Shown: positions 11,082-22,225, counted from the stretch's first letter. The stretch: 64,000 bases of DNA from Saccharomycopsis fibuligera x Saccharomycopsis cf. fibuligera (GCA_001936135.1 CP012820.1:1736001-1800000), one strand, 5' to 3'. Numbers and translations: made by a program. The notes: generated from the sequence alone by a model not told the origin.

Positions 11082-12146
11082 TGGAAAGATGTGAAGTTAT
11101 TGGACGATTATTTTAGGATAAGACTCTCAAACAGACAGCGAAAATTTTCCCCTGCCTCAAGAGTCGGTAGCGCAACATCCAATAAAGACTTTACTATAGT
11201 AAATACAATTAATGTATAGTCAAGTTTAATTCTGAGGATGAGCTGATATTTGTAATTAGATAGCGAGTGCTGACAAAAGTAACGGAAACAATGTCCAAAA
11301 AGATTGCTCGAAGCATGAAACTTTAATTGCAACAAAATACGGCCTTATGTGGAGCAGTAGCATGATTTAAGTCATACTTGACATTTTCAGTAACTCTAAT
11401 ACTGTTCCCCAGCATTACAGCAGTGAAACCCATGTGATCAGTAACACCGTAGTGTAAACAGATTCTGGCATGCCAGTAGAGAATATGAAGCCGCTCTGGT
11501 GGATCTCTCTATAAACACAGACGCATAGCAATAGGAAAGAGAGAGAAACAAAACCCCAGAAAAAAATATGGAAGCGTATATGTTTTTGCCTTATATGGGC
11601 TGTGAGCTACGCGTCTTGCCTATAGAAACAGTCACCTGATAGGCGTCATACAGCCCTGGCAAGCAACTCTGGTACATGGCAAGCAAAATAACGACATAAT
11701 TCAATAAAACATAACAACACAAACGGTCATATTGATGCGACGTGTAGTAGAGCATCCACCTGGTCGGTCCTAACCAGTAAGCCCTGGGGAAGTGGCTGAA
11801 GGAAAGTTGCACCAGCAAAGCTACATGGGGCCATGGCTGGGCCCAAGTTACTACTAATAGCCCATCGGTCAACCTGAAACATCTGTGCATAAAACCAATT
11901 GGTTTGCGGACGGATATTCTGCTATCTAGCTACAAGTCGCGCATAATATCTGATAAATAAGGCAGGCGAAAGCTACCCTGGGTGGTGGCCCTGCACCAAT
12001 CTGTACACTGCTGCTATTGTCCACGCCGTTGCGTGTGTTGCGGACCGAGGGCCCTGGCCAGCAGCGAGAAAAATTGCGAGAAAAAAAAAAGACGGTAAAA
12101 AACGGCGCAAAAACTGCTCAAAGCGAAGTGAGATGCGAAAAAAGTG

Positions 12147-12183
<37 letters not shown>
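12147..12183. repeat. Poly(A) tract, 37 bases
   Basis: Uninterrupted A run. Confidence 0.95.
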
Positions 12184-12191
<8 letters not shown>

Positions 12192-13685
12192 AAGCAGACA
12201 AAAGAGACGAAGAACAGACTAAATTTTCTGCTAGTCTGCCCGCAAAGGCCCTGCCATCCGCTTACAGTTCCAGTATAATGAGCGTTTTGGCAGATTGTTT
12301 GATAGTGCGGGAGCGAGTATTCACTTGTGTGTATCCTCAATCACATCGGCTCAATAGTCAAACTACAGATGACTACCTCTTGATGATTAATAATTGGCGG
12401 TTACGGATTTACATCTGTCGATTTCACCATTCGCCGACAGCCGGTCTCGATCAATTGCACAATTGACTGTACACGTCGTGGTAGTTGGTTGCTGTTGCTA
12501 ATTTGATAGTAATTGGCTCGCAATGCAGCCTGCCGGCAACATACTAGGGGCAGGTCTATGTCCGCTTGAGTTCTCGTCCTCATGCTAATGCAGATGCTAA
12601 TGCTGCAGGCTGCTTGTCTACGCCTCCCTATGTATACATTTTGGCCGTTTATTGTTGTTTGAGATCGCTATGTTTTTATTTTTATTTTACTCCATTCATA
12701 TTATTTGCTTTACTTTGTTAGTATTGTTGTATCTTGTCCCCATATTGCCCATCTTTTTTGTTTTCTCTTCTGTCTCAATGATAATTTGAAATCTTTTCGT
12801 CACAGCTTACAGGTTCATGTTTCTTGGCGTTCCCTTTGAGCACCGCCATAGAATAAACCAGAAAGTCGTAGTCCAGTTTGCCCAAAGAGAAACACTTTTC
12901 GGGCCTGAACCTTTTTTGCTGATTATTTTCACGATTTCTGCAAGAGATCATTATTGCCGCTATTGTACGTTTTCTTGGTTGCTGGGAGACATCTCTTGCA
13001 TTGTTAAGTGCTGCTTCACTCACTTTGAGCAGCTGAGTTTTACTTTTTTTCCCTCTATTGCCAAGTTAATCTCAAATCGCTATTCTTCTGAACTTTATTT
13101 TGCTTGTTGTTACCTGTACCTTGCACCGTTTTTGTGCCTTGCGTACTTTTTTTTCTAATTTTTTCTCTGTTGTTGTTTAATTCTCTTTTTTCTTGTCTTA
13201 ACTTTTTTTTTCTTTTTTTTTTAAGTTCACTTCTTTTTCCCAATCTTTTGTACTTATCTTTCTCTTTCCCACCTTTTTCATTTTTTTGCAAATAACAATC
13301 TCGCTTTGTGGTAAATTAGCCCAGCGAATTGTGTTACGATTGCTATTGCCTTTGAAAAGCCACTACTTTTGTTGCACAACTTACTGTCATAAGATCCTAA
13401 AACAACATTGATTTCATAATCTATATCTTGCTCAAAATTTCCGGCTAAGCCAACCCTTTCTCTGATCCTTTCTTTTACTTAATTTAAGCTTTTCTTTTGC
13501 TTTCTCTTTTTTTTTTCATTTCTCCTCCCTAAACCATCTTCTGGCTCAATTCTATTCACTAAGAACTTATCACTACTTACCGCAGGCCAATCAGGGTGTT
13601 GAGGCTGCAATTCGCCGACGTATTCACTTAAATGCCTAATACTACGTACTACTAACTCAAGTCCATTTCAACACCACAGCTATAG

Positions 13686-15002
13686 ATGAGATCTTACGAT
13701 ATATCAACTTTAGACAACCGCAGCTTTTTCCATCATAACACGCCGACGATGAATAGCAACAGAAAGAAAAAGCAGTCACCACGGGATGACAAAAACCCAA
13801 AACAGAAAATGGAGATTCCATATCTTCTAAACGACCAAAAGCAAAAGAGACAATCGCAATCAAATCACATCGATGTACAATATCAATGGCAGCCAAACTT
13901 CCATACATACCAACTCCAACCGTCACTACCGGCACAACAACAATGGCAATATCCTCACTATCAACAACCGCAACAACAAGTTGCACAGTCCTCATACACC
14001 ACCGCGCCAGCTCCCCAGCATTTTCTGTCAGTATCTGAGACAAATTGTATGTCTGCTCCTGCTTCTCGCAAATCATCAATCACTAAGATTTGTTTCCCTG
14101 ATGCACCTAGCACTGCCATTCCACCAAACACCATGGCAATTCTCGGTAGCAGCAGCAATAGCAACAATCCAGGAACGATCAATGGTTATCAGCCTCACTT
14201 ACCCTCACCTCCGCATCAAACGTTCATAGGCCAGGCCAACGGCGACCCAAATTTTTTTGCTGGAGGCTATCATGACTCCCATAATATTCCACGACCAGTA
14301 CTGCTGCTGACGATGCTGGTGCTGGTGCTGCTGCCTCCCCACTCAGAGGCCCTGCTCTTGCCACCATCGCCGCCGCGCAACTCTAGCATTTCCGGTCAAG
14401 ATGGCCTAAGTCCTATGATTAATGGAGGATCATCTTCTTTATCGTTAAGCCTGTCTTTTTCGTCTTCAGGTACCAGAAAGAAATCCGTGGCATCCACATC
14501 TTCATCCTATTCTTCTGCCACCTCCCCATCTCACTTAAATGCCAACTTTCCTAGTACTGGTCATTCTCAAGGTGGATCTTCAAGTGCTGTGTACAAGGAA
14601 AACAGTAGCAGCAATGGCAACAATAATAGTAGCACAGCTTTCAGCGCGTTTGGCGTAGGTGATGCCAAGGAAGACCGTAAGCGCCGACTTCAGTTAGCGT
14701 TGGATAATTTGAACAACGGTGTGTTCAAAAATATTCATTCTGCCGCTAGCGCCTACGATGTGAATTACAACTCTTTGAAGAATGCATACTATAAAATCAA
14801 TGGCAAAGATGAAAATAGTCAGCGGTTATCCACCTCAGAAAGGGAGAAACGGATTAAGAGAGCGATTGATGGCTTTAAAGATGGGAAGTACTCAAACTTG
14901 ACGGAGGCTTCTAAAGTGGAGCGAGTTTGCGCTGAAACCGTTAGGAACCGGTACCATGGCCGCACACAGTCATTTAGTGAGGCTAAAAAGAATTCCAGAT
15001 AG
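13686..15002 (+). CDS. Tandem pipsqueak-type HTH DNA-binding protein
   Basis: Complete 438-residue frame. The N-terminal 320 residues are disordered: Q/P/Y-rich, then S/N-rich. The C-terminus carries two helix-turn-helix units of the pipsqueak (HTH_psq, CENP-B/pogo-like) type. The first, about residues 330-371, reads RKRRLQLALDNLNNGVFKNI then HSAASAYDVNYNSLKNAYYK. The second, about 387-423, reads REKRIKRAIDGFKDGKYSN then LTEASKVERVCAETVRNRYHG. This predicts a sequence-specific nuclear regulator. There is no transposase catalytic domain, so it is not a transposon gene as it stands. Met22 (13749) is an alternative start. Residues 206-223 contain eight CTG codons: read as Leu they form an out-of-place hydrophobic run, read as Ser they extend the Ser/Pro-rich region. 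A long gene-free upstream region fits a heavily regulated factor. I cannot assign an orthologue. Confidence 0.82.
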   Translation: MRSYDISTLDNRSFFHHNTPTMNSNRKKKQSPRDDKNPKQKMEIPYLLNDQKQKRQSQSNHIDVQYQWQPNFHTYQLQPSLPAQQQWQYPHYQQPQQQVAQSSYTTAPAPQHFLSVSETNCMSAPASRKSSITKICFPDAPSTAIPPNTMAILGSSSNSNNPGTINGYQPHLPSPPHQTFIGQANGDPNFFAGGYHDSHNIPRPVLLLTMLVLVLLPPHSEALLLPPSPPRNSSISGQDGLSPMINGGSSSLSLSLSFSSSGTRKKSVASTSSSYSSATSPSHLNANFPSTGHSQGGSSSAVYKENSSSNGNNNSSTAFSAFGVGDAKEDRKRRLQLALDNLNNGVFKNIHSAASAYDVNYNSLKNAYYKINGKDENSQRLSTSEREKRIKRAIDGFKDGKYSNLTEASKVERVCAETVRNRYHGRTQSFSEAKKNSR

Positions 15003-17692
15003 CGAGAAAGCTGAATAGTTCTTTTTGTTAATTTGTTTGGTCGGGCAAATGCGGCTAGCTTTGTTGGCTAGAGGATGGTTGCTGCACCAAGCACTGTGAA
15101 TCGCAGGTCCAAAAAGCGAAGCCTGTAAGACAAGGCAAATGTACTGCGGCATTCAAAGAAGTCGAAGCAGCCTTCATGTATAGTGCTGTCCTTATTATCG
15201 CGTCTCAGCCAAAAGCAGTCGCACATTTGCAAAGTCAGTCCAACAAATGGGAGAAACGTTATCTTTCAAAAAGACGTCCATGTATAAGTACAACTTGGGT
15301 TTTCCCAGGCCTTATATTCTCTTTGACACTTCTGACGTCTCTAATTTACCTTTGTGTTAAAAGTTTTTTGTCATAATCGTACTGCCAGTTCAATTGTTTT
15401 TCTTTTTGCTCTGCCTTTCTTAGATTTTTTGCATCACCAATTCCATTTCTAGGGATTCTCGAGATCTTTTCCTACAAGATAGTTTTTTACTTTTTAATTT
15501 TCTTTTCAATTCTTTAACATCATTATCCACTATTTTTAATTTACCTGTCACTTTTTACTTTACGATTTATCTGCTATCATAACGGCTTCCGGGTTATTAT
15601 TTAACGATTTTATGCATTTGCACTTTTTAATTGAGTTTTCTATTCTGTCTGCCGGAATAACACATGTTGAGACAGAAACATGTTTTGCAGTAAAAAAAAA
15701 AAAAAAAAGTACACCCGTAGTGTTGGTACAGGGATTATGATCACGTTCTGTATCATTGTTTTGAGTTTGCTTGCCTTTTTTTCCTGAAACAGCGAAAACA
15801 ACAAACAAATGCAGTGCAGCCATGCACAAACGATCGAAAACAGTAGAAAAACAGTCAAAAGGGGGAGAATCTGCAGCACTAGCTTGCACTTTAAGTGGCT
15901 CGAACAATTTGCGTTTCGTATACCTAAAAAGGAAATAGAAATGCTGTACAATTGGGCGCCCAACCAAATCCCCGGCTCTCAAATGAACATTGAACAGATA
16001 CAGAGAAACCGAAGGGACCTTACGGGAATCTGCGATTGACAACAGGTGCGCACATTATTGTGATATCGGTGTATGGGACTAAAGATTTGAAGCTGTTATA
16101 AAACTCAGCACCATTGCTGAATACAAAAACACCTTTATAATCTTCATGTTTACAGGAAGTCTGCGGATTGGTCATCTTTTCTTGTGTATAAATTCCGAGA
16201 TGTACGATTTGATCGTCTCGAAACTTGCGCCGCTAACTTTTGTATTCAATGCAGGTTGTTATTACGACACTTAGTGTTTGCTGACCAGACTAAGCTTCAG
16301 GTCTTTTGCGAATATGCGCAGCGACCAGTATAGCTGTATCTAGACACCAAACAAAAACTCAGAGGAAAGATCGGAACCAGATCATAAAAACGAAAAGTGT
16401 AGGCGAATCAGAATGGTTTTTTCGAGAAGACAGTGGTTGGAGTTTTTAACAAAGGCATTAATTATCTGACGCTCCGAGTTGATGAAATAGTTGATTAAGC
16501 ACGCCTTTGATGGCATGAATACATTAATCACCGCCCTTAATTTCTGTTGTACCTTGCTCCAATTTGCACAATAATTTGGATGATTTCTCCTAAGCCATAT
16601 CTTATCTGCCCGTTTTCGTTGCTGGTGTTTTCGGCAGCTTACCGGAGAGTACCGTATTGCGACGTCGTAAGCAAGCAGGCAAGACGGTCTGGTGATTTGG
16701 CTCATCTCGCTGGTTATACGGTTCTCAGAACTTTTCCCTCTGCAGTTTCACCTCGAGCCTCTTTCGGATCCGCATAAACCGCAGACTGCTAACCTGTCGG
16801 ACGAGCCAGCCCAGCTATTTTTTTCATTTTTTCTGCTAAGAATCACCCAAACTGTTACGCAAGTGCTGTCCTCGCTACTGTACAACATACTATTCTTTTG
16901 ACTGCTGTACTTCTTTTTGCCTTGATAAGTCAGGGACCATCCTATCCCTTACCGCAACATTCAAGAGGCCCTCAAGAACCCTGTCTCCAGTTAGATTCAT
17001 CCTTGATCTTCGCTTTGTTTCCATAATCAAGAAGGCCGATCTGCAATCATTGATAACGTCAAGGTCTCAACACCTATATCTTTTTTTAGGGTACTGTATA
17101 CTCATTCATAAACTCTGCTCACTCCTTTTACTCTAGTGGTCTCTGTACACGCCAAGTTCCATTCATTTGCTGCGTACACAAAAAAACAAAATAAAAATAA
17201 AAATAAAAAAACATAAAAATAGATATAAAGGCATAGAAATATAAAAACAATCTTACACCAGCTGGCAAACTTTATGCTTATTTCAACTTTAACCAATCCA
17301 TAGTTATTATTATCATCGTCGCGTTAAACATACACTCGACTGCATGCCTGAATATCCGGCGTGCTAAATATATACTATCAAACCTGCAGAGTTACCTAAA
17401 TTTTTTTTTATTCTTTGACTAGCTAACATTTATTGCCATAATCTCCGCTACTTGTCAAGAGCCGATATCAAGTAATATTATACACCAAAATAAAGCTATT
17501 TTTGCAAAAAGAGAAAATAAAATATAAAAAAATCCCTAGCCACATCGAGCCTTTGCATTTCCCGAATACCAGATACTCCATTAACCTTGATGAGATCTTT
17601 ATACCGCACTGAATTAGTTTCATCCACTGGTGCAATCTGACCCGATCCATTTCAAAATCATTCAACTTTCTCTACCTGGTAATAATACAAAT
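15003..17692. other. 2.7 kb intergenic region
   Basis: No convincing gene. Frames such as those around 15560-16042 and 16382-16705 have no recognisable domain and are interrupted by homopolymer (A16 near 15691-15708). A/T-rich stretches at 17180-17220 and 17400-17540 precede the next gene. The frame of the gene at 17693 is open upstream to a GTG at 17630, but no ATG is available there. Confidence 0.5.
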
Positions 17693-19012
17693 ATGAACGG
17701 CTCCAATGTGTCGCCTAGATTTCCGAGCATTAATCTCCAGCAATCGCAAAGGCCAAAGTCTCTTCCACAAGTCCCGTCGAATGATTCTCGATTTCAATCA
17801 ATGATTGACCATCTTCGGCAATACAATGAGATAGAAGTAGAAGAGAAAAAGCTTTTAAACAGTAAAATTCAAGAGTTAAAGGTTCAGCTTGAAAGTTATA
17901 AAAGGCAAGCCTCGGCTACTATCGAATCAAGTAAAGCTGATGGCGACACTAGTGCGCCAAAGTTAACGGGCGAGGAGAAAAGAAGGATTGCTATTCTTCA
18001 AAATGAATCCAAAACCCTCAAGTTCCAAATCAAAACGATGGAACTGGACAAAGAAATACTACTAAGAGAATCGAATGACTTTAAACAGGAGATACAAAAT
18101 CTCAAAAAGGAAAAATTTGATAAAATTACTGAAGTCACTGATCTCAAAGTGCAAATTCAAGAACTTGAAGCTAAAATTGCTGGTCAGTTACAGGTCAAGA
18201 TTCGAAACTACAAAAAATTAATTAAAAACTTAAAGCTTGAAAACGATTCGCTAGTGAGGAAGAACGAACTTCTTGAAGTGAAAGTTAGTACTCTTGAACA
18301 GCTGACGCAAGAACTACTACTTAATAACAATGGTCTCAAAGAGGAGAATTTCATGCTTCAGCAAAGCTTAATTGAGAATTTGGAGAAACTTAAAGCATTA
18401 ACTTTGGAAAACGACAGATTAAGAAACCAAGGCGATGAATCAGAATCAGACAACAGTTTTCCAAATTATCATAAACTCCCTATCAGATCACAGAAGCATA
18501 GAAGAGTTCCTAGTAGATATCAAGACCCCTCGCAAGTACTGCAAATACAACTGCAAATACAACTGCAATGTCAAAAACCGCATTCAGCCGCAGAGCTGCG
18601 CTACCGCAGAACAAGGAGACTTCCTAGCAATCCCCTCGCCAACAACAACATGAACAACAATTTTGACCAGGTCAACAATGACAAGTATGTGCCATATCTC
18701 AACAAGTCAACTAATACAAGACACCCAGCTGCTACTCTGAGCCCTGAAACAGAAACCCTCGAGAAGAAGCGGTTGTTGAGCGTTAGGGTGTTAGGGAGAC
18801 AGCTGACTTTGAAGCAGTGCTTTTTCAAATTTCAAGTCTCTGAATATGAAGACACAATGCCAATTTTCAGAAAAGTGTGCATTAAGTATGCCGCAAAATA
18901 CGGACTTGATCTCGGTGGTTTAGAATTCAGAAACTATAAAGGTGACTTGTTAAGCGTCAGTGATGGGTATCCAGTCACTAACGGGGATATTATTTACGTG
19001 AATTACAAATAA
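17693..19012 (+). CDS. Coiled-coil protein with C-terminal SUMO/ubiquitin-like domain
   Basis: 439-residue protein from the first in-frame ATG (17693); the open frame continues 63 bases upstream but only to GTG. Residues about 35-250 are a long coiled coil with leucine heptads (for example VEEKKLLNSKIQELKVQLE, and LKLENDSLVRKNELLEVKV). Then comes a basic, Q/N-rich linker and a C-terminal domain at about 361-439. This last part (QCFFKFQVSEYEDTMPIFRKV then LEFRNYKGDLLSVSDGYPV, ending NGDIIYVNYK) follows the SUMO-like beta-grasp layout: paired strands, a helix, an LEFR-x(3)-G strand-turn and a final D-x-I strand. It ends without di-glycine, so it should not be conjugated. It has the same design as the protein at 2693 and sits 0.9 kb before a free SUMO-type gene. 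Function is unknown; assigning the fold is inference from the pattern. Confidence 0.82.
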   Translation: MNGSNVSPRFPSINLQQSQRPKSLPQVPSNDSRFQSMIDHLRQYNEIEVEEKKLLNSKIQELKVQLESYKRQASATIESSKADGDTSAPKLTGEEKRRIAILQNESKTLKFQIKTMELDKEILLRESNDFKQEIQNLKKEKFDKITEVTDLKVQIQELEAKIAGQLQVKIRNYKKLIKNLKLENDSLVRKNELLEVKVSTLEQLTQELLLNNNGLKEENFMLQQSLIENLEKLKALTLENDRLRNQGDESESDNSFPNYHKLPIRSQKHRRVPSRYQDPSQVLQIQLQIQLQCQKPHSAAELRYRRTRRLPSNPLANNNMNNNFDQVNNDKYVPYLNKSTNTRHPAATLSPETETLEKKRLLSVRVLGRQLTLKQCFFKFQVSEYEDTMPIFRKVCIKYAAKYGLDLGGLEFRNYKGDLLSVSDGYPVTNGDIIYVNYK

Positions 19013-19138
19013 ACAACAGGTTGAACGTATGATTGTACAACTTGTTTATACTTTTCTTTTCTTTACTTTTCTTCCTTGATATCTTATGCCTTTTTTTCTT
19101 TTTTCCTTTTTCTACGGCTTCTTCTTTGACTTTCCTCG

Positions 19139-19177
19139 TTTCATTTCTAAGTTTCATTTCTAAGTTTCATTTCTATG
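19139..19177 (+). repeat. 13-base tandem repeat, three copies
   Basis: Unit TTTCATTTCTAAG; the third copy differs at one base. Confidence 0.88.
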
Positions 19178-19664
19178 ATTCTACCACTTTTAGTTTTTTA
19201 TTTTAATTCGGCATTGCACTTCATTTTACTAATCACTCAACTGCTAGTTCACACATCACCTTTGCTATTTTTGTCTTTTTCCTGGCTTTTGCGCATTAAT
19301 TCCTGCGAGACTTCCCCTGCTAACTCTTTCTCCCAACTACTACTGTCTATCATATACTACTTCCCTTTTACTTCGGGTCGACTAGGTTGTAAACTACAGG
19401 ATCTGTGTAGAAGATCGTTTCTGCGTGACGGAGGGCTCGTGTCCAGGAAAGCACCGTGATCGCTTATTGTCGGGTACCCCTTCCTTCCAGTGTTTACTTT
19501 TTTGATTTCGTCTTTTTTTTTACTCTTTTCGTCTATGTTTTATTTTGATTTATTTCTGTATATTGCGCTTCATTTTTATTTTCAAAAGCTATTTATATTG
19601 CGGGCAGAGCATCTACCCAACTCGTCAATCTTTGAACAAAACAGTTAGTTAATTCGCTAAAGCA

Positions 19665-19676
19665 TTGACGCGTCAA
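19665..19676. promoter_or_regulatory. MCB-like palindrome TTGACGCGTCAA
   Basis: A perfect 12-base palindrome centred on ACGCGT, the MluI cell-cycle box bound by MBF in yeasts. A second ACGCGT lies at 19792-19797. Both are within 290 bases of the SUMO-type start codon. Activity is inferred. Confidence 0.45.
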
Positions 19677-19952
19677 CTTTTTGGCTTTTGTTGCGCGCAT
19701 ATTTACACTTGACAATTAAAAAATAGCGTCAGTTTCACCGCTCCGAGCCTCGTACGTTACCTGCAATCTTGAAAAAAAATAAAAATAAAACACGCGTATT
19801 ATTCGACAATTTCAAAACTGTTGCTTATTATTGCCTATCGCTATAAACACAATTGCTAGTTGGCAATAGCACTGTGTACTTTTATCGATTTGTCTTCCAT
19901 CAAAATCAAGTTACCAAAGTATATAAAATAACAAGCTTGTTCGCTATACATC

Positions 19953-20267
19953 ATGAGTGAAGCAGAATCTACTTTGAATTACCCATCCGAAGAACCAGGC
20001 AAAAAAACTGCTGAAAAAATCAAGATAAAGCTCAGAATGAGTGATAATTCTTCTGAATTGATCTACCAAATTAAAACACACACTCCTTTGCAGAAGTTGT
20101 TTGATAATTACTGTGCAAGAAATGACTTGGATCCAAACACGGTCAGGTTTAATTATGATGGAAGGCCAGTGAAGGGCAACACTGACTCTGCTGCCAAGTG
20201 GGAGATGGTTGATGGTGACGTTATTGAAGTATTCCGTAAGAACGATGGCGGCGGTTATTTATGCTGA
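19953..20267 (+). CDS. SUMO-type ubiquitin-like protein (Smt3-like, divergent)
   Basis: Complete 104-residue protein with the SUMO layout: a flexible acidic N-terminal extension of about 22 residues, then one beta-grasp domain (KIKIKLRMSDNSSELIYQIK, TPLQKLFDNYC, VRFNYDGRPV, VDGDVIEVFR) and a glycine tail. The key SUMO signatures SD-x-SSE, TPL-x-x-L, RF-x-YDG and D-x-IE are all present. It ends GGGYLC, so a Ulp1-type protease would have to remove a short tail to expose di-glycine for conjugation through E1 (Aos1/Uba2) and Ubc9. It is either the genomic SMT3 or a divergent paralogue. I lean to leaving this open because the core looks less conserved than expected for yeast Smt3 and there are three glycines before the tail. 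No symbol is given for that reason. Confidence 0.85.
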   Translation: MSEAESTLNYPSEEPGKKTAEKIKIKLRMSDNSSELIYQIKTHTPLQKLFDNYCARNDLDPNTVRFNYDGRPVKGNTDSAAKWEMVDGDVIEVFRKNDGGGYLC

Positions 20268-21562
20268 ACCTTCTTTTGAGATCAAGTTTTAACCTACTGA
20301 AAACAAAAAAATATGAATCTACATTTTTTACTGTATTTTGAAGAATAGAGATGCGGTACAAATTTGTCAACGCTTTTATGAAATTTTCAATTTTCTTTTT
20401 ACTGGCATGAATTAGGTTAGCAAGTTTATGAGTGGCAGCAATTGAATGGCTGGTTTTGATAGTTGTCTATGCAGTAACTAAAATAATTTGAAGTACCCAA
20501 AAACACAAAAGGTGAAAAAAATTCAACATTCAAAGCTGCATAAAGGCAAGAAATTGCAAAGTTTTGTTTAATATATTTCTATTACAGAACATCAAAATTT
20601 TTTGCTGTTGGGGTAGAGGTTTTTATGTTTTCTGGAATTGGTTCTTTGTGCGGTTGTTAAGAAATAGGGAAACATGACAAAACGAAAATAAGAATGACTT
20701 TGTGGTAATGAGTTGGAAAGCATGCTTGAGACTATTTTGGTCCGCAAAATCCCCATAAAAGAATAAAGACTTATGATGACTTGATTGGGTACACGCAACG
20801 CGTTTTTGTGCCTCATTACCACCCAATGATTTCAGTGATTCAATTATTTCTTGATTTTTTTTTTTTTTTTTTTTGTTTTTTTTTTTTGTCTTTTATTGCC
20901 ATTATTGTTATTTGCTTTTTGTTATCATTTCAAATTGTCTATTTTTTGTATTTTTTCTGTTTTTCCTTTTGAGAAAGCGAAGGCGTCTATTTCTGAGTTT
21001 ACTACTCTTATTTTATTTTCGGTCTTTCTTTATCATTATAAATCTTTTTAAGGCCAATTTTTTTTTACCCTTACGACCAGCCTTGGTTGCGATCATTGTT
21101 TACTCTGTGCAATATTATTCTACTTTTCAATTTCTTGTATTTTTGTTTATTGTATTTTATTAAAATTATAATGATTTATTACAGTTACTTTATTGTTTAT
21201 TTTCAAAATGTGTCTATTTAACTGCACCAGGGTCAGTTTAAATGTGCAAAACTTTTGGTCACTTTAACGGTCTTTAGTTGTTCTTTACAACCTAGTATTG
21301 TTGCATGACAATTAAAAATCTAACAAAAATCTAAGAGTATCTATAAATGTAGTGTCTATATAATCATAATCATGTAAATCGTATTAGTGTAAAAAAGCAG
21401 AAAACAAACTTTCGTTGGTAACGGGAAAAAATAATGGATAAAGGAAAATTATTAAAGTTGAAAATTCGAAATGAACATGGAAAATAGTTCTTTGTTGGGT
21501 ATCATGTTGGGTTAGCTAAAAGTGCGATGAAGAAAGTTTTAATTGTAAACGTAACCTTCTCT
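20268..21562. other. Convergent intergenic region
   Basis: Lies between the SUMO-type gene and the oppositely oriented alpha-actinin-like gene. T-rich, with a T20 run at 20855-20874 and further T-rich sequence to about 21160. No supported gene. Confidence 0.6.
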
Positions 21563-22225
21563 TTATGTTGAAAATTTTTCTTCATAAATAATAGTGAAGT
21601 TCATAGGAAGCTGAACTCTAGATGGAAATTTTGTTGCTTTGGTCAACAACGACAATTTCTTCTTTCTCAAACTTCTGTCCGCTTCATGTGCTACTGTTAC
21701 TGATGCAGAATCATTGATAATATCTGTAGACTCATTGCTAAACACTATTGGCTTATGATGCGTAGATTCTTCAGAATCGTAAACAGAAGCAGGAGAGTTG
21801 CAGCCCATCGTATATGGGGAAGAGCCGACAGAAGTGGTAGAGGACGATGAAGATGATTCTGGACTATTCATTGGAGATGGAGAGTCAACTAATGAATTTT
21901 TTTGAGCCTCAACGTCATTGTAAATCGAGGAAACTAAGGAACTAGAGCGGCTAATGAGAACAGGAGGATCGAGCAGCTTTTCAATAGTAGCCGATATTTT
22001 TCCCGTAGCTTGGGATATTGCGAGTTCACTAACACTAGAAAGAAATTCTTTATAATTGTATCCCTGTCTTGATGAATGAATAGGCAAGCAGCTTTCAAGG
22101 CTTTTGGCAAATTGCTTATCGAATTTCTTCTCGTTACAAATTAAAGATCTGAACTCTGTTTTAGTTATGTACTCCTTGCTATGAGATACAGCATTGAAAG
22201 TGTTGTTAAGCAATGACAAGTCAAG

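Larger units (their letters stand above)
9479..13685. other. 4.2 kb gene-free region upstream of the psq-HTH gene
   Basis: No supported gene on either strand. It holds poly(A) runs of 35 (9915-9949), 22 (10630-10651) and 37 bases (12147-12183), an 18-base perfect palindrome at 10844-10861 and a four-copy 11-base tandem repeat at 11038-11081. A strongly pyrimidine-rich stretch from about 12640 to 13560 on the plus strand leads into the gene at 13686 and may be a long 5' leader. Confidence 0.55.
19013..19952. other. Promoter region of the SUMO-type gene
   Basis: A T-rich 3' flank with a three-copy 13-base repeat (19139-19177), then a promoter with two ACGCGT elements (19668-19673, 19792-19797). 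A TATATAAA box at 19920-19927 lies about 25 bases before the ATG. Confidence 0.6.

Noticed and set aside
14301-14390. Alternative frame over the CTG cluster giving an Ala/Gly-rich peptide
   Set aside because: It stops soon after and the main frame is continuous into the HTH domains; CTG as Ser explains the odd composition.
17630-17692. N-terminal extension of the coiled-coil/SUMO-like protein
   Set aside because: The frame is open but starts with GTG; the first ATG is at 17693.
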